Assembly (NCBI GenBank): GCA_030248295.1
Contig: JASANH010000183.1
Coordinates: forward strand, 434,001 to 498,000
Source: Mesodorylaimus sp. YZB2_4
Lineage: Eukaryota; Nematoda; Enoplea; Dorylaimida; Dorylaimidae
DNA: 64,000 nucleotides
Direction: 5' to 3'
Part shown: in pieces, positions 35,317 through 48,499 of the stretch
Layout: each line of letters starts with the position of its first letter
Position numbering within the stretch: position 1 is the stretch's first letter
The notes under the pieces: generated by a model
Database searches by the model: none
Told to the model about the DNA's origin: nothing
What the model saw: the letters and a program-made list of their open reading frames with translations, nothing else
Translations under genes and position numbers: made by a program

Positions 35317-38259
35317 TTGATCAACTTTCCTGAAACTTTTTAAAGTATTTTATATTTTCCAGCAATTTAAATTTCGCGCCAACCTGAATGTTTGAGTGCA
35401 ATTTATATTGAACCTTGTAACAACCAGTTTGGTATTCCCTGGCGTCCTCAAAAGGGCGGTCAAGTTATAAAGTCAAATCTTATGCGGCAGGCTAAGAAAA
35501 AACCATATCAATACGATGAGCAGTCTGCTACGCCGCTATCCACGTAGCTACCCCGATCGAATTCTAGTCGTTCACCAAGTGCTCTTTTTCCTTCTGCTTC
35601 AAAGATGCAAGAACGAGCCTCTAATGACGAAAGACATTTTCTTCCCATCAGGTCTCCTTTTAATGAGAAATACTTCGAATACCATTTGTCTTTGAAGTCA
35701 GCGATTTTAACAAAAAAGCACTCATCAGGCCCACCGTCACCCAGGCCCATCATCAGAGGCACCGCAAGTAAATCGTGCATTAGACAAGATACGAGATACA
35801 AGTTTCGTATTCATAGCGGAATCAAGGTGATGTGATGAGTCTGCGGGGTCGCTTACTATCGATTCGAAAAGGGGGAACGTGTTTTTCCAATCTGTTCATT
35901 TTTCACAGGAGGCGACGATCTAGTAATCAGTCACCTCACCCATTATTAGGAGACGGCCTGATGAAGCTGATTTTCGTTCTCCAAGAGGTTCGTTATCTTG
36001 TTTACTCTTGACAAGTCTGATGAGTGAGCGTGACTTGGGGCGCAAGAGCAAAATATCACTTGATCATGGAGTTCGAAGCAAATCATCGATATAACACGTA
36101 AGTTTAAAATTCCCGCCAAAAGATAACTCAGAGGATGCACTAGCAGATGCTATCAATCGTCTGGTCTTACAGCTAACGACAAGTTATGAGAACAGTTTCA
36201 TGCTGTGAAAAGGACTTATCACTGAGTAATGAAATATTCTAATAATATATATAATTACGGTATAACCTCGATTGCTAAGTTCAAGGAAAAGTGTTTCTGG
36301 CGTGATGATAAAAACAAAATGCTCGAAACATGATCTATTATCAAACAAAGAAACTTTGTCACTACGTCGAAACAGAGAATATCAGCCTCGATGGGATGAC
36401 CACTCACTGTCAGGTTTGAATTCGCGTAATGGATAGCTGCGTCTCCCTGACCAAGTAAGAGTGCTCCAATAAGGACGGACAGGCAAAAATGCCTAGCTCA
36501 CTCACAAAAATTTTATTATCGCATACCACAGAAAGGCTTCTAGCTCCAGGCATTGGCTTCGTTTATTTGCAGCATTCCATATCAAAACACCCCAGCCACA
36601 AATTCTCTCTCTCCCAGTCACCACCAAGCCTACAGTAGATCCTACTTGAATTTTAGGAGGAAAGTTCCTTATTTCTGCTGCAATAGTATAATCCTTATAA
36701 TGTCCCCGCTGACCGGATCTTCCTCGCATTAATCCTTAACATTCAAACTGGCATCTGTTTTGTCCGAAAATTTAATGAATGTTCTTGGCACTATCCAATT
36801 CTATGACCCGTCTAATCTCACAGCTAAGCTCTCTTTGACGCTCAAGCCGCCATGACAATTGGAATGGTTGATATGCAAGTTGACAGGGCATAAAATCCAA
36901 TATGCCTCGTCTTTTATTCCTTTTAGCCAAGTGACCCTTCTAAAACAAGCCTATTACCAGTACGTGTCAAGATAACTAAAAAGTTAATTTCCTCTCTTTC
37001 CTTTTCTATATTTTGCTCTTCTACCGACTCCCACGGCTTGGCCCTTTTTTGATGGCCTAGATGCTAGCAGATAATCGAGTCATGGAATGCGGGTCGTATG
37101 AAAACGTAATTACTAGCTCGTACAGACACTATCGACGAGGACGACCATGTTTTAGACGCTTAGTCAAGCTATCCTAGGGAATTTAGGATTATACTGTACA
37201 TGGATCGATCAAACATGCATTTGGCCTGACACCTAGCTAGGTGAAGAAGTGGGAAGGGAAAGGTTTTTTGTTCACGCATCAGTGCCAAAAAAAAGTGAGA
37301 ATACAAGGGTCAGTGCTGTGAGAATATCAACTGTTGAGACTTTGTATCAAGGGTTTAGAATTTAGTTGATGATGTGACAACGCAGGTGGTGCACAAAATG
37401 ACGGCAGAAACGTGTGTTGGTTCATCAATTCATACCTGCATCAGAACAGCAGCGGCAGAAATTGCAACATGCCTACAGTACAGTATATAGGTATTGCTGA
37501 GTGCTTACTGAACGGCATAGCTCTCACGCGTTGCAACTTTATTGGGAAAGGCGCATACATACTACTCAGCTGAATGCGCAGTTTTTTCTACCCCCCCCCC
37601 CTGTATGGAACTGTCATTGATTGACAAAAGCTTTCAGAGAATCAACTTCTAAATCTGATTACTACGTAGGTACGTGTGGTCTCCTTCCTGTAGACAACAT
37701 CATTGCTTTTTGTTGTGTTACCCTAGTTTTTACCACCTGTCTGAATTCTTTGGCTTGGTTCACCTATTAAAAACTTAAAAAAATGCACACAGATCTAATC
37801 ATCTGACTGATATTAACAAAATCAGGCCCTTTCAACCTCAGGTGTCTGTTTTGCGTCATAGAGGATTTCTGCTCCTCCTTAGTGCTCTGGCAGACCTCAG
37901 ATGTAAAGAGTGCTGCCGACCGTTTGATCGATACTCTGTAGTCATGTTTGAACAGCTGATCATTCCTGAATGAGCAGCTGTTCAGGACTCAGCAATAGGC
38001 TCGGAAATGAACAACAAGAAAAGTTGGAGGGGGCATTGTAAAAGAGGGCCGATTGTTCATATTTCCCTCCTCTACTTCTCAACATAATAGAGCCTGAACT
38101 CGCCTAGAAGATCCTGTCCCAGGTGCAGCTGGCCAACTGTAACACGTGGCAACCACGCTGGTTGCTATGGGCACGTGTTTGATACGAAACGGTGAGACGC
38201 TCGCTTGATATTCAGTTCTCCTGTCGCAGTTGGTCGGTACATTTCAAAAGACTGTAATC
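35317..38259. other. Intergenic, nothing recognised
   Basis: About 2.9 kb of AT-rich sequence with no recognisable gene. It includes several TACAGTA heptamers, a C run near 37592 and scattered short frames without domains. The last 100 bp upstream of 38260 presumably hold the GST promoter; no clear TATA box is seen. Confidence 0.5.
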
Positions 38260-40559
38260 ATGTCTCAACCTGTATTACATTATTTCAATGGACGGGGAAA
38301 AGCAGAAGCTATTCGAATGATGCTCGCTGCTGCTGGTGTTGAGGTAACCAATGCGAATTCACTGTTGAATGTGCGTTCTGTGCAAGAAATTGCGGCAATT
38401 TAAGTGGCTTGGCTAGGCTATGCATAAGAAGGCTATTTCATATGTAATGTGCACTGCACGCACTATGCGGATATGATAACCCGTGCTCACTGCAACAGTT
38501 ACTAGTAGCGTCCAACTGTTAGCTATTTTTCAAAAAAGCTGCGGTTCTGGCTGTATGAAATTTAACCTTTCCAACAGCATGGTTTTCATTTTTAGTTCGT
38601 CGAAGCCCCATTTATCAGCACTCCGGAGGACATGGAAAAACTGCGCAAAAGTATGCAATGGGTGTCCAAATTAGTTAGCGTTTTAGAAAATTGTGTCGTC
38701 CTTTTCAGATGGCGACTTACTATTTCAACAAGTGCCCCTTTTGGAAATGGATGGCAAGAAATTGGTGCAGTCTGCTGCCATCTTGCGCCATATTGCCCGT
38801 AAATATGGTTTATATGGAAAGGATGACGAAGAAAAATTACAGTAGGTTTGGGTATTTTGGAATATGAGGCGGTTGGCTGACGATCGTCAAAAGCACGCCC
38901 AGTCCGCAATAAGGAGTCTTGTTAGTGTGTCTAAATACTACCGTAGTACTGAACTGCGTATTGTGTCAATAGATGCTGATTCACGCAATCCTGTACTTGG
39001 CAGGTGCCACTCGGCTCCAGAGCTCTGGGCAGAATCCATCCTGGAACTAACATTCCTGGCGGTCGGGAGATCGATACTCTCCCCTGGCTGCGAGACGTCA
39101 ACCACTTCGGTTGATTTTTCAGCGTCAGGTACTGTATAGTCGCGAAATTTCCTTGCCCCAGTCGGAACTTCTGGTCCCACAGACCCCAGTCCCTCAAATC
39201 TCTAGTCTCCTGGGTGCGCTGGTTACATACTGTCTCCCTGACTGGGAAAATGCGTGTAATTGGAAATATAAAAGTCAAAATTGCCTTACATTTCTAGAAT
39301 CGATATTCTCACTGAGGGCACGAGAGATTTTATGAGTTCTTTCATGGGATTCGCCTTTTTCGACGATGAAAAAATTTTGAAAGACATTCGTGAGAAGGCG
39401 CTACCGCGTTACATGCCTGTATTCGAGAAGGTATATTAAGCTCTTGTGGTTATACAAGCCTGTGAGACTTCTTATTTCAGATAGTTTCCGAAAGCAAAAC
39501 TGGCTATTTGGTGGGCGATAAGTTATCAATGGCCGACGTGTGCTTGTTGGAGGTTCTGCTGCACCTTCCTGAACGTACGCCAGAAGCCTTAGATGCATAT
39601 CCGAAGCTGAAGGTGAGGAGGGTTTTCAAGAAGCCGTTCAAAATTACTGACATCTTGTTATCACGCGGGCTTATAAAACTGACCCTGGAGATACTCGTAA
39701 AAGTGAGGGGGCTTAAACTATAAGATTTAAACTGGGTCGGGTATAAGATTTAAACGTAGGTGTTGTATGCTCCCGCAAAGATGCTCATTATTAGGCTACT
39801 GCTGGTGTGTAGGCCCTAATTAGGCGCTCTCGTTAGTGATAACAGCAAGAATGATAAGGAAGGGGGAAATTTAAATAGAAAATCAAAAAATGGGGCATCT
39901 TATGATTAAATTATCCATATATTTTACCCCGAGGATATACACTATTGAGAGAGCTCTGCGAATACACTACACAGTAGTAAGGGAGTATGGATCAAAGGGG
40001 TTCAATCCGAGCGATATACTGTAAGTGAAGGGGATACAAAGGGGGAAGAAAATTAAGTATAATCTAACAAAGTACGGTGCAGACATGGCATCAAAAACAA
40101 TATCAATAATTTCATAAATTACTTGGTCAATACTAGATACCGTGCAGCATATCCATGTCTTGGTCTCATCCACTGGTTCCCAACACAAGTGCAGGTGGAG
40201 TGGAGCAATAAGTGAGATCAAGTTGTCTGGGCTGGGCGCTGTCACTGTCATAGGCAGCACAGCTTTCATAACTTTTTCTAAAGCAGACATAAAATAAACC
40301 TTTTGTATCTTGTGTGCCCTTCCTACTGAGTGAGCGCCCTATAATCTTGGCTGCAGTAAGCAGCATAAAGATAAGCCGTACATAAGCAAGTTATAGAGCT
40401 GCCTTGTAATCGCTCTTTTATTGCCATCCTTTTCAGGAGTACATGGGGCGCATTGGATCGCTGCCTAGCCTCGCCGCTTACTTGAAAGGACCCCAACGTA
40501 AGAAGCCCAACGATTCCGAATACACAAAAACTGTTCGTCACGCCCTGAACTGGCATTAA
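38260..40559 (+). CDS. Glutathione S-transferase, alpha-like, six exons
   Basis: Cytosolic enzyme that conjugates glutathione to electrophiles. Exons: 38260-38343, 38596-38650, 38709-38841, 39298-39430, 39481-39612, 40437-40559; phases agree and give 219 residues. The N-terminal thioredoxin-like domain has the catalytic Tyr in LHYFNGRG, the cis-Pro block [17 protein letters not shown] and the G-site [10 protein letters not shown]. The C-terminal helical domain has the N-capping box region [15 protein letters not shown]. Overall spacing and the [19 protein letters not shown] start are closest to alpha-class enzymes, though mu or sigma subfamilies cannot be ruled out. Intron 3 holds an R3 SINE (39052-39232) and intron 5 is 824 bp. 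Confidence 0.92.
39052..39232 (+). repeat. SINE-like repeat family R3, copy 3
   Basis: In GST intron 3, same orientation as the K2P intron copy. It shares cctggcggtcgggag, ctctcccctggctg, acttcggttga, tatagtcgcga and tcctgggtgcgctggttaca. Confidence 0.7.
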
Positions 40560-40892
40560 TCAAGAAGTCAGAGAAATATCGATCGGTCATTAAAAACCAT
40601 ATTCAACGGATACTCTAATGAGGCACATTTTGGTAATAATCTCTTAACCTCAGCACCTAGCACCGAGTCACTGTCGCGTTGTCTTATTAGCTGCAGTGCG
40701 ATGAGTAAACGTATGCACAGTATATTTCGATGTAAAAGCCATCAGTATGCTGCAAATTTTATTATGAGGCTGAGCAAGCATCGAACCCCGCACCCCTGAG
40801 ATAACCTGCGTGTCCAGTTTTTTGTGTTATTATATTCTGATCTATTTCTTTATCCAAAAACTAGTCGAAATTATTAGCAAAAGTTAACTCAC

Positions 40893-41299
40893 CAAGGTGT
40901 CAGTAGATATCCTTCAAGTGTATCGTGGCAGTTGCTAGCGGCTCTCGAAATATCGACCCTTACAGAAAAATACTGCAGTGTGCATAATTCAGTTCGTGAA
41001 TGCTCCCATCCCATTGACCATGACAAAGATTTATATCGAAGGAACACATTTTCCGCACTTTTTTCTTGTTCCTCACCCGAATCCACCCCTGAACTCACAT
41101 TTTTTGTCCAAAAAATTGTGCAAACACCCTCTGCTATACAATAAGTTTCCTCTTCAAATCGATACTGGGTTTTAATTTCGGATTTTTCACGTAGCTTTTC
41201 ATGCTCTACGTGATCCTCTATAAGATACAATGAATCAGATTGACATTTGATTTTGCTTTTGCTGCCAAGATAAAACATCAAGAAGGAAAGACAAAACAT
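40893..41299 (-). CDS. Unknown exon, Cys-containing, possibly secreted
   Basis: An open frame starts MFCLSFLMFYLGSKS and runs 135 codons of balanced composition with four to five Cys (CQSD, YCIAEGVCTIF, ELCTL, NCHD), ending at a strong donor (CCTTG/GTGAGT, phase 2). An acceptor (cttggcag, about 41260) also exists, so the 5' end may instead be internal. No domain is recognised. It may belong with the prepropeptide-like exons upstream, but the splice phases I tried do not join directly. Confidence 0.35.
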
Positions 41300-42335
41300 T
41301 TCACGTTCACTGTATATTTTGACCGCAAGGGATTTCTGAGATCACTTGCTGTACATACAAGGACTGGACGTGAGAGCATTTGAGAACAAACTCCCTTCCA
41401 CTTGATGATATTGTACACATTTTTAGGCGAGCCCATTCTTTTATGCTGTGCTGCATCTCTTGCAATGCGTACTCAGAACTCAAATTTCAAAGGTTGGGGA
41501 AAGGTCTGTCGTGTCGTGACTGGCACCCCTCGGAAACTCATTAGCCTGTCAGGCTGAGGATTGGTAGCTACAGGAGATGTAATTAGGGGAACTGAATATC
41601 GTGTAATCCTCGTGTCTTTGTTTGTATCCATGTATACCGTGATATTTCCTTCTTTGCTTCCTATTTTTCATGTCTGTGTGACCTTTAAACATGTCTCCGA
41701 TCAGGTTGCGTACACTTCTCATTTCCCACGCCTCACCCTAGCATTGAGGACCACAGAGGGAGGTTTTCAAAACAGGAAGCCGGTCTATGGGTAGGAGATT
41801 TCGAGGATTTGCTGTTCCATATAATATAGATTATTTTGAGGATGGTCAAACTTCACGGAATAAGGCCATTTGCACAAGCTCATAATTCGAGTGCTAGCTT
41901 CGCGAGCCTTAGGGCGAACAAATGCATACCAACAACGGTTGCTTGTTACCACAAAGGATACAAGTGAGAATATCCCCACGTGGGATAAAGCCGCTGTCCA
42001 ATCATTTTTTTAGATATCACTGATAAAATTGCCTTTCTTAGAGCCCACAGACGCCATAGTAAATATTTGTACAGAAACTTACAGTACGCACACCTATGGC
42101 GTCGGGGTAAAGAATGAAGATTTATGGCGGACAGAATTCCCCGTGTTGCGGAAGTGTATGCCATGATTAACTGTCTGTACTTGGGGTTTGCGAGCAAGAC
42201 TAAGATGGCGTCACAGGCAGCCCTGAGCAGCGGATATTTTGACCATAAAGGGAAAGACAGGCTAAGATGCGTGGGTGCTGTCTTTTGACAAAAGTCAGTG
42301 AGGAAGGGGGAAATAAACTGGTTCACGTGACTTAC

Positions 42336-42542
42336 CGTTACCCTCTCTTCTTGAATCATAGCTATGGTTAAGTCTGTAGATGGCTCATCTATGTGTTTAT
42401 CATAATGCCCCAGCTGTCTTACGCACTTGCTGGGTGCTGTTGCAAAGCGCGACGCACAATATATTACTGTAGATGCCTTGCCAAGGGTATCTATAGTCTG
42501 CTCGTTTTCAATTCTGGGTGTCTGCACTTCGAGAGTGTACAT
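42336..42542 (-). CDS. Candidate exon of an unknown gene
   Basis: The frame starts near MYTLEVQTPRIENEQTID and ends at a perfect donor (ACG/GTAAGT, phase 0). Acceptors just before or after the ATG would both be in phase with the exon at 43205-43403, so the two may be neighbouring exons. The encoded stretch contains several Cys and acidic residues but no known domain. Confidence 0.3.
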
Positions 42543-43204
42543 TACTGCTTGCTACTATAGAGCTCTCATTGAACACCGCGATATTCAAGCCAGAAGTCCC
42601 TACTGTATATCGCGCTCTTGAACAATGCTGACCATTATCATATAACAAATGGTAACTAGGATTCTTATCGCTGACTCATCACCTTATCACCACCCCACGA
42701 TACGGTACTCCAGTTGGTTTTCTTTTTTTTCATCCTGTTCGATTCATGATCCCAGCAGACCGCCGCAGAGCTTAAACCGGCATGACCGCCCTAAAAATGG
42801 ATGGTGGATTCAATAGAGCAAGAGAACTAACCAGGTGGCTTTTTTGGTTAATAAGCTGAGCTATGAAAAGAGGAGCACAAAGCCTAATTTTGGCAGCGCA
42901 CTGGGTCTGCAATGTCTCTTGCACAGACAACACAAATATGTGACCATTGCTGCAGTTCCTCACGCTTCTGGTATACTGTACGAAGTCTCGCAAACAAACC
43001 CAATCGGCTGAAAGGCCTACCTTACCTGCGAGTGTTCGACTCGCTCTCAGGTAGTAAATCATTTCGTGTGTGCGCGTGCGTCTCATCACCCTCCAGGCCC
43101 TACTGTACCCTCAAACACCAGCGAGAAGATGGTTTGGTCATGGTAGCAGAACGTGACTAGGCACCCAATATACCCACACCACTCCACCAGGCTTATCAGC
43201 TTAC

Positions 43205-43851
43205 TCAAATCGCGCTTCATCGAGTCCTCATCGCGACGAAGATTACGTATGAAATTATTGATCTCGTAAGGTGACACGTGTGCCCATCGTTTGCCCCATG
43301 TTACACCCATCAGTTCGGACGCTGGCCATTCTCCAGTCGATGATCGTCGGATTTTGACTGGTTGCAGCTCGATCGTTTCACCAGTTGCTGGATCCATAAA
43401 GTACTGAAACCGTGAGTGGGGGATTACGTAGGTTAGGTCTCATTTCGTGGAATGGGATGCAACATAGATTCCAAAGACATGCTCTAGGGCACTAGTTCAG
43501 TACATTGATGCTGCACTTTGATTAGAAACACTAAGAAAACTGCTAGCTACATTACTCGCACCTACGTTTACCCAAAGAGATTTAATTTGTAACACCATAT
43601 GCGCTCAAAAAGATTCAGAGTGAGGCAGATTTAAACCTAGCACCAATGTGGATTCTGCTCCGTATGACATCTTATTGGCAGCTGCCACAAAAATGAATTA
43701 ACGCCACTTCACTTACTTGATTTCCGTAAAATAGTTCTGGGGTGATCAGTGGCGCCGCATTTACAAAGCTGCTGCCTTCAAAGGCCAACAATGTGGCGAA
43801 TATGACCAAATAAGGCATCGGAAGTCGCGCGTTTCTTTCCAATGTCAGCAT
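43205..43851 (-). CDS. Prepropeptide-like gene, first two exons
   Basis: Exon 1 (43717-43851; a further ATG at 43818) encodes a signal peptide (PYLVIFATLLAFEGSSFVNA) and ends at CAA/GTAAGT. Exon 2 (43205-43403) follows acceptor gtttcag in phase 0 and ends at GA/GTAAGC in phase 1. The mature region has several basic processing sites: KIRR, WGKR, LRR and MKR. WGKR would yield a C-terminally amidated peptide ending GVTW-amide after cleavage at KIRR. These are the usual features of a neuropeptide precursor, but only one amidation site is seen and no known family matches. A secreted protein with chance basic pairs is the alternative. Confidence 0.45.
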
Positions 43852-46394
43852 AGTTGGTCGTCGGTACAGTGGTCTCTTTTCCTTTTTCGATCTAGGTCGC
43901 CTTCGCTGAAGCAGGATCAAGGTGCGAAATAAAATTGCGCCTAGTAAAGGAATGTCCTAGATGACACTTGTGAGCTCGTTGCTGACGCGATATCGCTCCC
44001 TTCCTCCGTCAGCGCAAACTCCAAAAGAAGGTTCTCGCTTTTAATATATAAGCATTCAGCCGAGTGATGCCTCCGCGTTTGAGAATTTTCGTTGATGACA
44101 GACGGGTCAAAAAGTTCTAGCTAGTCGTTTTGGACGGCCCGTAACGACCCTTGAGTAGTCAAGTGGGCAGCTCGTGCTGACGACCAAGGGCGACTAGTAT
44201 AAATTAATAGAAACACGCAAGACGAGGCTCCCAAGACTATGTCCCTCCTTTGAATCTTGTACAAGTACTATATTTCCGAGCTAGGTGCACAGTCAAGGGA
44301 AATTATAAAAGCTCACTTACTCGTCCCCTAACTTTCATAAACAGCCCTCCGAAATGTCAGCCAATGAATTAAAAGTGACCTCACGAATGGGTGATTCTAG
44401 TGGACAGCTCAAAGAAGGCAACTAGGTACAAACTAGTTGAGCATAAGCACCATAGCAGATTCAGCCTCGACTGCTATTTCCATTATTCCGAAGGCGGGGT
44501 CTCCAGGATGGGCGTATCCCAAATTTATATTCAAGAAAATATATCTTTTAAAGACGACAGAAAGTGGAATTGGAAAATTGCTTTTTTCCTTTTTGACGCA
44601 CGACGAGGGGGTGTAGTATGGAATTTTGAGCAATACCGTTTGCTTACGTGCTAACCCATCAAAGACTAACATTATGTGGGCGTGCTAAAACTGAAGAAAC
44701 AAGACGGGGAAAACATGGATAAAGTGGATATTTTAGGGAAATCTTATTTTTTTCCAAAAGTCATGTTACCTTTTCTTCTCGTTTCAATGCACGTTGAACT
44801 GTCGCGGAGGCACGACTCTGGCCTACGTAATTAGCAGGGTGACGGGTATTTACCTCCAACTAAGTCACGGCTAGTCCCAATGAGCGAGTCCTAACAAGAT
44901 CGAGACTTAGAGGGAACTGAATAGTCTTTGTTCTTGGAATGCTTCTTGTTAACTATTGCCGAGGGAATAAAATCGAGGCCTGCAGGGATTTCGGCTAATG
45001 AAGCACCTACCAAGATCAGTCCTGGGGTGTTGCTCTCTATCCAGCCTCGTCTAGGTCTGACAGAAATAGTATTCTAGGATTCCAAATGTAATTTCGCAGG
45101 GGTTAGATCGATAGAAATATAGGAATATCGAAAATGGCCATCTTGGGTACGATCATGGAATTTATCTTTTCAAGGTAAGAAACTGAAAACAGACGAAAAC
45201 TACCACAGATGGGCAAATATGGGACCGAAAAGGAAACAAATAGTTGCATTATAAACTGGATGAAGCACGTGGGAGAGATTCAAGTGTACAGGTGAATGAG
45301 AGCAATCAAGTAAGAAATGTTGCAAAGAAAGAAGTTTATACTGGTCCTATAAGAAGAGAATGTAGCATATTGAAAGTCGAGTCTACACAAGCGTGATATG
45401 TGATACACCGAGGTTCATTGTTGGTGCATTGAACCCCTATCTAATGCATTCTACAACCTATAACTGCCGAAATAGATCGCCAAAAGTGTGCCTTACTCGC
45501 ACACTATATTCGACGGCGATGCTACAGTATTCCGAAAAAAGATCGCAAAATTTTCTTTATGGAACAGTCTTGTCCCTTACATATCTGTCTCCAAAAAATT
45601 CTGTAGCAGAATACTGTACGCTTAATAAGCAGTCAAAACTAGCACGCAGTTGTCAAATTGTCTCATGTTCAAATATCACTACGAGTATTTCTTCATTCCC
45701 GCCATTCCACTGGTCGCATCCTTGAATGCCCGCCCAGCGATAACCCACAGGTGTTGCCTCAGCATACAATAAGGCCGTGAAGGCTGTGAAGGAAGCCCAA
45801 AGGAATAAGGAATAAGGCTGTGAAGAACCTAAATCCTATTTCTAACAGTCAATGAGCCTAAAACCTCTACCGAGATACCACTTGCACCTGCTACACAACC
45901 CACACAAAACCATGTTTATGAATATCAAAGCAGGTTCTCTCACCAAAAGTGGCATCATACCATTAATATGAAAACCCTTGGTATTCTAGAAGACGAATGT
46001 AGTTTTTAGATATTCATAACTTCCAACCAATTGTCTTTTCTGCTTCGTCCGAAAAAGGCAGAAAAAATGCATAAAAAGGCTTGATTACTGGAGCGATTCA
46101 TGAAATATGTAAGTTGAGAGCCCTCTGTCAGCGAATGCAAGCGCAGATGCCATAAATCTTAGATGCCCAGTCTATTCTAATCAAAGGGCCGACAGCGAGA
46201 AAGACCTTTCTGCATGATTTACTTGAGGATGACTGAGTAAAGGCATCAGTGAATGACAGCGAGAACCTTTCGAAATCACCCATGCGTATTTTAGTTTCCT
46301 TTAGATCGATTAGATCACAGTCGAGTCGAGTCGATGCTTCTTGCCTTTTAGAGCTTGGCCGATGTCATGTCATGTCATGTCATGTCATACTTTA
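43852..46394. other. Intergenic, nothing recognised
   Basis: No gene, domain or clear element was recognised. Short frames at 44391-44654 (both strands) and 45393-45725 lack splice signals or motifs and are treated as chance. Confidence 0.5.
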
Positions 46395-46545
46395 TCCATA
46401 GCCAAGCACCATAAGGCGCACTCGAGGGCTAAGGAAGACATAATTGACAATCACTTTGTACCGAGGCGGGAGTCGAACCCTCCCCTGTAAGTGCGCACCC
46501 AGCGTGAGAGGCAGACGCCTTAACCCGCTAGGCCACGACCCCGGT
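46395..46545 (-). repeat. tRNA-derived SINE family R2
   Basis: Best-preserved copy on the minus strand: cgtggcctagcgggttaagg, cgtctgcctctcacgctggg, then gggttcgactcccgcctcgg (box B) and tail cttagccctcgagtgcgcc. It ends in short tandem catgt units (46366-46390 on plus). It matches 33075-33215 and, with a deletion, 49462-49620. Confidence 0.8.
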
Positions 46546-46769
46546 CATTAAAATCATATCATCATATTAAATCATATGTCATTAAAATCTAATAAGCTTG
46601 CATGATTCCTAAGACTCCTTTCTGGTGAAGACGACGCTCATTAGTGCGAGCTCGTTATCGTAACAAGCTGCAAAAAACAATGCAGAGGCGAAAAATGCCT
46701 ACAGTAAATATCAATTACGAGTATGTCACATACAGACAGTTGGAGATGCTCCAAATCATCCTCCCTTCC

Positions 46770-47095
46770 CTAGTAACAGTTGAGGACTCATATGCTGCAC
46801 CGGGGTCCACACTTTAGAAGGGTTTTTGATCGATATCTCCCGAATGGATCTAACTTTCGCGGAATCCCATCGTAGTGTTCTCGGGTACCATGTCTCGCAT
46901 GCTAGGGCAAGAAAGCATCGAAATCTTTTGGACGGTGCTCAAATGGCACAAAAAAATCCTCCCGAAACTATGTAGGCTTTGTCTGTACCGCAAAGTACTG
47001 TATTTTTGTAGAACCCCGAGAACTATCTTCTAGCCCCGGCATCGTACAATAGCACTTGATGTTACTAACAGAGTGATCAGGGAAGGATAAAGGGA
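46770..47095 (+). mobile_element. MITE family R1, full-length copy
   Basis: Termini are ccttccct and agggaagg. The interior aligns along its length with 56225-56555 (shared ggactcatat, cgatcgatatctc, tctcgggt.ccatgtc.cgcatgct, gatgttactaaca). No coding capacity. Confidence 0.75.
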
Positions 47096-48014
47096 TCAGC
47101 ATTGAACTATTGGTCAGCTCAGAGGTCATTGATCGATCATGAGAATTTCAGCAGATTTATCGGGGAATCTTAGTGATCCCACTCTTTATTGACATATTGG
47201 CACATCACTTTGCATCAGCTGTCGAAAGCCGCATGTTGACCTCTACCATTCTTCTATTCGGTCGGACAAATGATGATACATAAAGACATTAAATCTGCTT
47301 GTCATGCACCTCTTTAAAAACTGCTGTTTAGAACTCGCTTGTTCGATGGGAGCAACTGTTGGGTTACCCTATCAAACGATTTTAACCCGATGCGGAGAAG
47401 TCGACAGGCCCACACTCCGACAAAGTATACGTTGTTCATTGCAAGCCCTCACGCAACTTCACTCTAAATATGGTTTATATTGTATTTATTGATCCATTCA
47501 AGTAGCTGAAAAGGCTTTGGGTTGAACATATTCAAAATAATCACCCAAACGGCAGAGCCAATGACTCAGTGGATTATGAGTCTGCTTTCCACGCTTGACA
47601 CGCGCCAGGCCAAGCATTTCTTGGCTAAAGTGACCCGTCACCTTTGACTGTGCGTAAGCGTTTGGTGATGAAAAAAACATGACCGTGAGTTAATGTTACA
47701 CAAGTATGCAAATCCGCTTCACTTTTGAATTCCCGCCAAATTTACTCGAACTAACCAATAACCTGGGCGGCAAATGTAGAGCGGCTGATGTCAATTTGAG
47801 GCATAAGAGTTTCTGTTTACTTTTTGAAGCACGAGAGTAAACTATTTGATAAATAAATTATAGCTGCCAACGCTATCGTCAGCTGCTGACTTTATCCAGC
47901 TTGACGTGCTGTACGCTGAGCTGACGAAACGTTTCAGGTTTCGAAAAGATAAAAAGGCCGCAGCTTCTTTGCTGCCATGGCACAATTTGCCAAAAGTTGC
48001 TAAATTTCTCCAAA

Positions 48015-48418
48015 ATGACTATATTAGGTGCTGGTGAAAAAGCCATTGGCGGTCTTTTTGTCGCTTATACGGTCACTAAATTTTTTGGCATATACGTTGC
48101 CTTGGTTATTCTAGCATTGGGTTTGGTTTATCAACTATTGTACGTTTGAATACTTTTTGTTCAAAAAAACCCATAGCCTAAGCGTATGTTTTCAGCATCT
48201 GGTATCGAGGAATCACATTATGGAAACGATTGGGAGTGCCATCGCCTCCAGCGGTGATCCAATTTGGAAACATGCTTGATTATATCAAGAAGGTGAGTGA
48301 TTAGCAGAATTTGCACGACAGCGTGAGCCTAATAGCATCATTCCTGGATGCTCGAACGAGTTATATGCGAAATAACCTCCCCGATTCCGAGTACACTGCT
48401 GCCATGCATGCTTGATCG

Positions 48419-48499
<81 letters not shown>

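Noticed and set aside
35508-35801. 97-codon minus-strand frame
   Set aside because: The plus strand is also open, no motif is visible, and no splice sites frame it.
40893-43851. One continuous gene from prepropeptide exons to the Cys-rich exon
   Set aside because: The 42336 exon ends in phase 0 but the 41260 acceptor needs phase 2; no bridging exon was found, so they are listed separately.
46366-46390. CRISPR-like or telomere-like short repeats
   Set aside because: Only five catgt units at the tail of a SINE.
48421-48499. Poly-Thr/His protein
   Set aside because: The frame is a translation of the TG microsatellite.
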